DNA from: Microbacterium murale
Lineage (GTDB): Bacteria > Actinomycetota > Actinomycetes > Actinomycetales > Microbacteriaceae
Assembly: GCF_030815955.1 (NCBI RefSeq)
Contig: NZ_JAUSXK010000001.1
Span: forward strand, 186,001 to 250,000
DNA: 64,000 nucleotides
Direction: 5' to 3'
In this document: positions 56,974-64,000 of the stretch, piece after piece
Numbering within the stretch: the first letter of the stretch is position 1
Layout of the letters: each line of letters starts with the position of its first letter
Program-made: the position numbers and the translations under genes
Notes under the pieces: generated by a model
Databases searched by the model: none
What the model was told of the DNA's origin: nothing
The model's input: the letters and a program-made list of their open reading frames with translations, nothing else

Positions 56974-58140
56974 CTACCGCGGGTCGTCTTCGAGCTCGCG
57001 GATGTAGTCCGCGAACCCGGGGACGGGGATCGTGACACGGCCGTGCCCTTCCGAGCGGATCAGACCCTTCGCGATCAAGCGGGCGCGCACCGACGACAGG
57101 CTGCGTGATGACACGTCGAGCACGTCGGCGAGATCGCCGCGGTCCACGGCATCGTCGTTCGCCTGCAGCCAGGCGACAGCCACGAGGAATCGGCGCTGGT
57201 TCGCCGTGGTGTTCGCCCAGCGGGCGGCGAAGAGATTGCGGAGATCACGGTCGACGCTCGCCCTGGCGGTCTTGACGTGCCGCGGGGTGATCGTGCCACC
57301 GGCATCCGGTCGCCCTGCCGCGACCCAGGACGCATCGCCGTACAGCTGCACCGCGTACGGGTATCCGACCGCGAGTTCGGCTGCGAGCTCGAGCGCATCC
57401 GGCTCCCACGTGACGTGCAGTTCCGAAGCCGGGTCGCGGAGCGCCGCGACCTGCGCCCCGACGGACAACATCTCGAGCGGTCGGTATGCGAAGCGCTCGC
57501 TGAACGTGACGGCATCCGCGATCTGCTCCGGCGCGTTGGGGAGGCCGGCGGCGTACACAGCGGCGGGAATGTTCGGCGCCTCCGCCTGCAGATGCTGCCA
57601 GGCGTAGGCGAGCGTTCGGATGCCGTCGGCATCGGCGGACTGCACTTCGTCGATGAACAGCACGAGCGCCTTCACGCGCTTTCGATCCTCCGTCGTCGCG
57701 CGGATCAGCTTCTCGAGCGCGCGGGCGCCGACGGCATCGGGTGCTGTGCGCCTGGTGGTCTTCGCACTGACCGAGGCGATCCCCGGCACTCCGACTGTGA
57801 CGGTGAGCGCATCGAGGTGCTGGCGTATCGATGCTTCGGTGGCCTGCGGCCACGAGCTCGTCGCCTCGCGGATGCCGTCGATGATCTGAGCGATCAGTCC
57901 GCTCTGCTCCCCCGCCGTGACCCAGATGCAGAGCACGTCGCGTTCCTCCGCGAGGCGCTGGTAGGCGCGCAGCAGGGAGGTCTTGCCGATCCCGCGCTCG
58001 CCGAACGCGACATGGATGCGGCCGATCAGGCGCTGCAGGTCGACCAGAAGCGAGAGCCGCTCGTTGAACTCCTCGATCAGCTCGCCGCGACCGGGAACGG
58101 CGCGTGCGATCTCCCCCGGGGTGTACGGACTCGGCTGCAT
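56974..58140 (-). CDS. AAA/STAND-like ATPase with C-terminal winged helix
   Basis: About 388 residues. Walker A GERGIGKTSLL (about 49-59), Walker B VLFIDEVQSADADG (about 159-172), and a C-terminal winged-helix region (LADVLDVSSRSLSSVRARLIAKGLIR). This layout resembles Orc1/Cdc6-like or MoxR/NTPase-helix-turn-helix proteins; the partner and target are unknown. GGAGGT precedes the ATG. A cluster of four TATC-type half sites lies directly upstream, pointing to regulation or self-binding. Confidence 0.75.
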   Translation of the reverse strand: MQPSPYTPGEIARAVPGRGELIEEFNERLSLLVDLQRLIGRIHVAFGERGIGKTSLLRAYQRLAEERDVLCIWVTAGEQSGLIAQIIDGIREATSSWPQATEASIRQHLDALTVTVGVPGIASVSAKTTRRTAPDAVGARALEKLIRATTEDRKRVKALVLFIDEVQSADADGIRTLAYAWQHLQAEAPNIPAAVYAAGLPNAPEQIADAVTFSERFAYRPLEMLSVGAQVAALRDPASELHVTWEPDALELAAELAVGYPYAVQLYGDASWVAAGRPDAGGTITPRHVKTARASVDRDLRNLFAARWANTTANQRRFLVAVAWLQANDDAVDRGDLADVLDVSSRSLSSVRARLIAKGLIRSEGHGRVTIPVPGFADYIRELEDDPR

Positions 58141-58157
58141 CGGACCTCCGTCGGTGC

Positions 58158-58200
58158 GAGATACTACGAGATACTTCGGCCCAAGTATCGCAAGGTATCC
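58158..58200. promoter_or_regulatory. Four TATC-type half sites upstream of the ATPase gene
   Basis: GAGATACT at 58158 and 58168 (direct, 10-bp period) and inverted copies AAGTATC (58183-58189) and GGTATCC (58194-58200); GATACTT-N6-AAGTATC is a perfect inner dyad. The spacing suggests a multimeric repressor site covering the promoter of the ATPase gene. Confidence 0.55.
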
Positions 58201-58232
58201 AAACGGCGTCAACGGCCGATATGGTGGCGAGC

Positions 58233-58805
58233 ATGATCGCCTGGAACGAAGGAACATGGACCACTCCCCCTGCTGCGAGCAGTGTCACGGGGAGTCACCT
58301 CGACGTTACCGCGCGCCATGGAAGCGACGCCTGGCGCCACACCGCGTACGGCTTCGTACATGAGAACGCCCACGCGCTCCTCGCACCCCTGGCCGTCGGT
58401 GAAGCGATGGAAGTCTCGTTCCGTGCACCCTGGGACGGACAGTTCGACCAGGCTGGAGTGTTCGTCCAGATCGACGACGAGCACTGGACGAAGGCCGGGC
58501 TGGAGTTCGCCGACGGCCACCTCGGTCTCGGAGCCGTGGTCACCGACATCCGCTCGGACTGGTCGGTCGGGTTCGTCGACGAGTGGCACGGGTCGGAGAT
58601 CACGGTGCGCGTGAGCCGTTGGTCCGACGCGCTGATCGTGCGGGCGCGCGCGGATGACGGCGAGTGGCGCCTGGTGCGTGTCGCGCCGTTCGACGGGGAT
58701 GCCGTCGCGTCAGCCGGCCCGTTCCTCGCCGCACCGACCAGTGCGAGCCTGGTCGTGAGATTCACACGTTGGGAGCGCAGCGCCGCGGACGAGGCTTTGC
58801 ACTGA
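58233..58805 (+). CDS. DUF1349-family protein
   Basis: About 190 residues. The sequence MIAWNEGTWTTPPA, AYGFVHENAHALLAPL, QAGVFVQIDDEHWTKAGLEFADG and WSVGFVDEW is the DUF1349 pattern, a concanavalin-like beta-sandwich found in many bacteria and yeasts (sometimes called regulation of enolase 1). Biochemical role unknown. A start at 58221, four codons earlier, is also possible. It is divergent from the ATPase gene and shares its upstream half-site cluster; convergent with argH. Confidence 0.85.
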   Translation: MIAWNEGTWTTPPAASSVTGSHLDVTARHGSDAWRHTAYGFVHENAHALLAPLAVGEAMEVSFRAPWDGQFDQAGVFVQIDDEHWTKAGLEFADGHLGLGAVVTDIRSDWSVGFVDEWHGSEITVRVSRWSDALIVRARADDGEWRLVRVAPFDGDAVASAGPFLAAPTSASLVVRFTRWERSAADEALH

Positions 58806-58819
58806 TCGATCGCGCTCCG

Positions 58820-60259
<1,440 letters not shown>

Positions 60260-61351
60260 CTACCGGCGCGTCAGTTCCATCCCGACGGGTCTGGTACCCC
60301 GCTCGAGCAGCCACTCCAGCGGTCCTCGGCCGATCAGCAGTGCCCACGCCGTGCAGCCGAGCACTATGCCGATCGTCATGGGCCAGAACGGCTCAAGCGC
60401 GACGAAGCCTGTCAGATCGCTCGGGTCACCGAGCAACAGCAGGGCGACAACGGCCCACACGACCAACTGCACCGTGTATGCCGTCAACGGCATGGCACCG
60501 ACCGCGCGCAGCGGAAGCATGATCGCCTTGACCCACCGCATCCGGCACATCAGAAGGCAGGCACCGATCACCGCCATCGCGAACCCACCGGAGCCGATCA
60601 CCTCGAGAAGCCCGGAGGAGTGCGGCTGGGCGCTCCACACAGTCCACCAGTACGCGTCCGTCGTCGGTGGTGGCACTTCGGCCAGTCCGTAGCCGATCGC
60701 TGCAAGAACGCTGCCCACGACCAGCAACCGCACCTGGACGGTGGCCCGGACGATTCCGGCGCGTGCGGTACCGAGACCCGCGAGCACGAAGGCGATCCAC
60801 ACCGTGAACGGATAGTGCCAACCGATCCCAGCATCCAGCTCCTCGCCGAACAGCGACCCCCAGACCGGAAGCGCGTCGAGCACTGGCTGGATGAACGGCA
60901 TCACTATCGCCGTGCCTGCTGCCGCCCACAGCACCGACCTCGCCGGCCAGCCTGTGAACGGCAGAGCAAGAAGGAACAGGATCGCGTAGGCGGGCAGGAT
61001 GACGTAGACCGGAACACCGGTGAGGATCAGGAGGATGCCGAGGGCCAGGAGCATCAGGCCCCTGAGCACGAGCTTCCACCGCGTCACCATCATCCGCGTG
61101 CCCGTCAGCGGTACTGCACCGCCCGTGACAAGACCGATCGAGACACCCGCGAGCGTGGCGAACAGGATCGATGAGCGACCGTCGACGATCGCAGACCAGG
61201 TCGCAGGTTCCGCCCAGACGAACTGGTCCGCGTTCGCCAGCAGATGCGCCGCGAACATTCCGATCACGGCGAGACCGCGCGCGAGATCTATGCCTGCTAT
61301 CCGGTCGCGGCCGTTCAGGCGATTCCAGTTCTCACGCAGGCGGGCGCGCAT
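60260..61351 (-). CDS. Membrane protein of the DUF418/heparan-alpha-glucosaminide acetyltransferase-like group
   Basis: A 363-residue integral membrane protein with about ten hydrophobic segments. The N-terminus has RIAGIDLARGLAVIGMFAAHLL, a motif common to membrane acyltransferases of the heparan-alpha-glucosaminide/DUF418 kind; MPLTAYTVQLVVWAVVALL near the C-terminus is similar. It lies inside the arg cluster, between argF (10 bp) and argH (9 bp), so it is cotranscribed with them. A role in arginine metabolism is not known for this family. Confidence 0.7.
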   Translation of the reverse strand: MRARLRENWNRLNGRDRIAGIDLARGLAVIGMFAAHLLANADQFVWAEPATWSAIVDGRSSILFATLAGVSIGLVTGGAVPLTGTRMMVTRWKLVLRGLMLLALGILLILTGVPVYVILPAYAILFLLALPFTGWPARSVLWAAAGTAIVMPFIQPVLDALPVWGSLFGEELDAGIGWHYPFTVWIAFVLAGLGTARAGIVRATVQVRLLVVGSVLAAIGYGLAEVPPPTTDAYWWTVWSAQPHSSGLLEVIGSGGFAMAVIGACLLMCRMRWVKAIMLPLRAVGAMPLTAYTVQLVVWAVVALLLLGDPSDLTGFVALEPFWPMTIGIVLGCTAWALLIGRGPLEWLLERGTRPVGMELTRR

Positions 61352-61361
61352 AACGAGCGCC

Positions 61362-62285
61362 TCAGTTCTGGCGCAGCAGCCAGACCAGCAGCGCCTTCTG
61401 CGCGTGCAGACGGTTCTCCGCCTCGTCCCAGACGACGCTCTGCGGGCTGTCGATGACCTCCGGGTCCACCTCGTAGCCGCGATCAGCCGGAAGACAGTGG
61501 ATGAAGATCGCTTCGGGATCGGCCAGGGTCATCGTCTCAGCGGTGACCTTGTAGCCGCCGAGATCGCGGATGCGCGCGAGCTTCTCCTCTTCCTTGCCCA
61601 TCGACACCCACGTGTCGGTGACGATGACATCGGCGCCGGCGGAGGCCTCGACCGGGTCGGTGTAGAGCGCGATCGATCCGCCGGTTTCGGCGGCACGGCG
61701 ATCTGCTGCATCGATCACATCAGCGCGCGGGGCGTATGTCTCCGGCGATGCGATGCGTACGTGCATGCCCGCAGTGACGCCCGCGAGGGCATAGGAGTGC
61801 GCCATGTTGCTCTGACCGTCGCCCAGGAACGTCAGGGTGAGCCCCTTGAGTTCCCCCTTGTGCTCACGGATCGTGAGCAGATCCGCGAGCAGCTGGCAGG
61901 GGTGGAAGTCATCCGACAGTGCGTTGACCACCGGAACTCGCGTGCCCGCAGCCATCTCCTCGAGTCCCGACTGCGCATAAGTGCGCCACACGATTGCGGC
62001 CACCTGACGCTCGAGCACCCGCGCCGTGTCTGACGGGGTCTCCTTGCCGCCGAGTTGACTGCTGGCGGTCGAGATGATCAGCGGCGAGCCGCCGAGGTCT
62101 GCGATGCCGACCGCGAACGACACCCGGGTGCGGGTCGACGACTTGTCGAAGATCACCGCCACCGTCTGAGGTCCCGCGAGCGTCTTGTCCGCCCAGCGGT
62201 CCTTCTTCAGCTCGACGGCGAGATCGAGGATCTCGGTCTGCTCGGCCGTGGTGAGATCGTCATCACGCAGCAGGTGGCGGGTCAT
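61362..62285 (-). CDS. argF: Ornithine carbamoyltransferase (anabolic)
   Basis: A 307-residue enzyme with the carbamoyl-phosphate motif STRTR (FDKSSTRTRVSFAVG), FHPCQLLADL, and the ornithine loop HCLPADRGYEVDPEV. It makes citrulline. It overlaps argD by 4 bp (ATGA). DSPQSVVWDEAENR at the C-terminus is usual for anabolic forms. Confidence 0.95.
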   Translation of the reverse strand: MTRHLLRDDDLTTAEQTEILDLAVELKKDRWADKTLAGPQTVAVIFDKSSTRTRVSFAVGIADLGGSPLIISTASSQLGGKETPSDTARVLERQVAAIVWRTYAQSGLEEMAAGTRVPVVNALSDDFHPCQLLADLLTIREHKGELKGLTLTFLGDGQSNMAHSYALAGVTAGMHVRIASPETYAPRADVIDAADRRAAETGGSIALYTDPVEASAGADVIVTDTWVSMGKEEEKLARIRDLGGYKVTAETMTLADPEAIFIHCLPADRGYEVDPEVIDSPQSVVWDEAENRLHAQKALLVWLLRQN

Positions 62286-63499
62286 GCGTCAACCTTTCCG
62301 GTTTCGGATGCTGTCATGCCCACCCGCACATCGGCGAGGGCTGTGGCGAACAGCGTCTGGAATTCTTCTATCTCGGCGTCGCCGATGGTGAGGGCCGGCG
62401 CGATGCGCACGCTCTCGGGGTTCGCGGCGTTCACGATGAGCCCGCGCTCTTGCGCGGCGGCGACGACCTTGCCCGCCACGGGGGCGGTCAGTGCGACGCC
62501 GATGAGCAGGCCGCGTCCGCGCACGCCGCTGACGAGCGGAGAGCCGATGCCTTCGATCACGGTGCGCAGCTGCACTCCGCGCGCGGCGGCGTTCTCCACC
62601 AGCCTCGCGCTCTCGATCTCACCGAGCACGGCGTTCGCGACCGCGGTGCCCAACGGGTTGCCTCCGAACGTCGATCCGTGCGATCCGGGTGTGAACAGCG
62701 AGCTCGCTGCACCGAATGTCACGAGGGCGCCGATCGGGAATCCTCCGCCGATGCCCTTGGCCAGCGTGATCGCGTCGGGTGTGATGCCCTCATGGTTGAA
62801 TCCGAACCATGCGCCGGTACGACCGGCGCCGGTCTGGATCTCATCGATGATGAGCAGCGCGCCGTGCTTCAGCGTGAGCGAGCGCGCAGCGGCGAGATAG
62901 CCCTCCGGGAGCTCCACGACACCGGCTTCACCCTGGATGGGCTCGACGAAGACCGCGGCGACGCGGTCGTCGAGCGCCGCCTCGAGCGCCTCGATCGTGG
63001 CGGGGATGTGCTCGACGCCGCCCGGCATCGGCTCGAAGGGCGCCCGCATCGCCGCTTTCGCCGTCATGGCGAGAGAGCCCATGGTGCGTCCGTGGAAGGC
63101 GTTCTCCAAAGCGATGATGCGCGGCCGCTCGGCACCGCCGTGCAGGCGGGCGAGCTTGAAGGCGGCTTCATTGGCCTCTGCGCCGGAGTTCGAGAAGTAC
63201 ACGCGGCCGTCGATGCCGGCTCCGGCCAGACGCTTCAGACGAGCGGCGAGCTCGAGCTGCGGAGGCGTGGCGAAGTAGTTCGACACGTGGGCGAGCGTCG
63301 CGGCCTGCTTCGAGATCGCGTCGACGAACACCGGGTGCGCGTGCCCCAGAGACGTCACGGCGATGCCGGCGAGGAAATCGAGGTAGCGCTTGCCCTGGTC
63401 GTCCCAGAGGTAGGAGCCCTCGCCGCGTGTGAGCAGCGCGAACCGCTCGCCCGCGTTGAGCACCAGATCCCGTGCTGCGTCTTCCTGCCAGACGGTCAT
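62282..63499 (-). CDS. argD: Acetylornithine aminotransferase
   Basis: A 405-residue class-III PLP aminotransferase. The PLP lysine lies in [17 protein letters not shown], the substrate/PLP region in [17 protein letters not shown], and the catalytic Asp in [15 protein letters not shown]. It converts N-acetylglutamate semialdehyde to N-acetylornithine. ATGA overlaps join it to argB upstream and argF downstream. Confidence 0.95.
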   Translation of the reverse strand: MTVWQEDAARDLVLNAGERFALLTRGEGSYLWDDQGKRYLDFLAGIAVTSLGHAHPVFVDAISKQAATLAHVSNYFATPPQLELAARLKRLAGAGIDGRVYFSNSGAEANEAAFKLARLHGGAERPRIIALENAFHGRTMGSLAMTAKAAMRAPFEPMPGGVEHIPATIEALEAALDDRVAAVFVEPIQGEAGVVELPEGYLAAARSLTLKHGALLIIDEIQTGAGRTGAWFGFNHEGITPDAITLAKGIGGGFPIGALVTFGAASSLFTPGSHGSTFGGNPLGTAVANAVLGEIESARLVENAAARGVQLRTVIEGIGSPLVSGVRGRGLLIGVALTAPVAGKVVAAAQERGLIVNAANPESVRIAPALTIGDAEIEEFQTLFATALADVRVGMTASETGKVDA

Positions 63500-64000
63500 G
63501 CCGTCACCCCTGATTCTCCGAGTACCACTTCAGTTCCGATTCCTTCGCTGGTGAAGAGTTCGACGAGCACCGAGTGCGGCACGCGTCCGTCGATGATGGC
63601 CGCGGCATCCACTCCGCCCTCGACCGCGTCGAGGCATGCGCGCATCTTCGGGATCATTCCCGATTCCAACGACGGGAGCATCTCGATGAGCTGTGCGGAC
63701 GTGAGGTGCGAGACGAGCGACTCCCGGTTGGGCCAGTCCGCGTAGAGACCGGGCACGTCGGTGAGGACGACGAGCTTGCGAGCGTTCAACGCGATGGCGA
63801 GGGCGGATGCTGCGGCATCCGCGTTCACATTGAGTGACTGACCGGGGTGATCCAGGTCGGGAGCGATGCTGGAGATCACCGGTATGCGTCCGGCGGCCAG
63901 GTGGTCGAGCACGGCGGTGGGGTCCACCTCGACGACGTCGCCGACGCGTCCGAGGTCGACATTCTCGCCATCGATCACGACGCCGCGCCGGCGACCGCCG
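63496..64000 (-). CDS. argB: Acetylglutamate kinase (partial, N-terminus outside window)
   Basis: The visible 168 or so C-terminal residues contain [39 protein letters not shown] and [30 protein letters not shown], which are diagnostic for ArgB. It phosphorylates N-acetylglutamate and is normally the arginine-feedback step. The 5' part lies beyond the right edge, so the frame is open to 64000. Confidence 0.93.
   Translation of the reverse strand, partial: GGRRRGVVIDGENVDLGRVGDVVEVDPTAVLDHLAAGRIPVISSIAPDLDHPGQSLNVNADAAASALAIALNARKLVVLTDVPGLYADWPNRESLVSHLTSAQLIEMLPSLESGMIPKMRACLDAVEGGVDAAAIIDGRVPHSVLVELFTSEGIGTEVVLGESGVTA

Overview
The window is chromosomal DNA from a high-G+C actinobacterium. 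Very G/C-rich third codon positions, frequent GTG starts, ATGA/GTGA stop-start couplings, apparently leaderless genes and a 16S-23S-5S operon without spacer tRNAs fit Microbacteriaceae, probably Microbacterium or a close relative. No database was searched; all names rest on motifs, lengths and gene order read from the sequence.

Layout. (1) 1-6192: an operon of two exporter-type ABC half-transporters, an MptD-like ECF substrate component, an ECF T component and a (cut) ECF ATPase, divergent from a TetR gene. The shared intergenic region carries metal-box-like palindromes, so a metal or metallophore uptake role is inferred. (2) 6209-8895: a saccharopine-dehydrogenase-like enzyme with a small membrane protein, and two TetR regulators with palindromic candidate operators. 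(3) 9042-12366: E1alpha, E1beta and E2 of a 2-oxoacid dehydrogenase complex. (4) 12529-15643: a MesD-type folate-independent methionine synthase with its MesX partner (DUF1852), divergent from a LysR gene across a strong dyad. (5) 15644-24071: an accessory island of hypothetical genes with visibly different composition. It holds two HEPN-like proteins, an Abi-alpha-like protein, a truncated KAP NTPase, a TIR-domain protein and a frameshifted serine recombinase, and it ends at tRNA-Pro(GGG). This is the best candidate for undescribed biology (defence-type island). (6) 24259-30368: GNAT, lysoplasmalogenase-like, S4, NUDIX, nucleosidase, a degenerate arginase-fold protein, epoxide hydrolase and an amino-acid dehydrogenase.

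(7) 30478-46275: a long minus-strand core block transcribed from high to low coordinates: Arg/Gly-repeat TPR-like protein, HAD phosphatase, small protein, tlyA, nadK, recN, pyrG, NUDIX, xerD, parA, scpA, scpB, rluB-type synthase, tyrA, cmk, der. Many neighbours overlap by 1-17 bp, which suggests translational coupling. It joins nucleotide supply, ribosome maturation and chromosome segregation or repair. (8) 46306-51921: rRNA operon on the minus strand with promoter, leader and terminator. (9) 52243-58805: CoA-transferase, DUF4184 protein, tyrS, an aldo/keto reductase with a divergent MerR gene and a classic MerR dyad, an AAA ATPase with four TATC-type half sites upstream, and a DUF1349 protein. 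(10) 58820-64000: arginine genes argH, a membrane acyltransferase-like gene, argF, argD and argB (cut by the right edge); argG and argR are not seen here.
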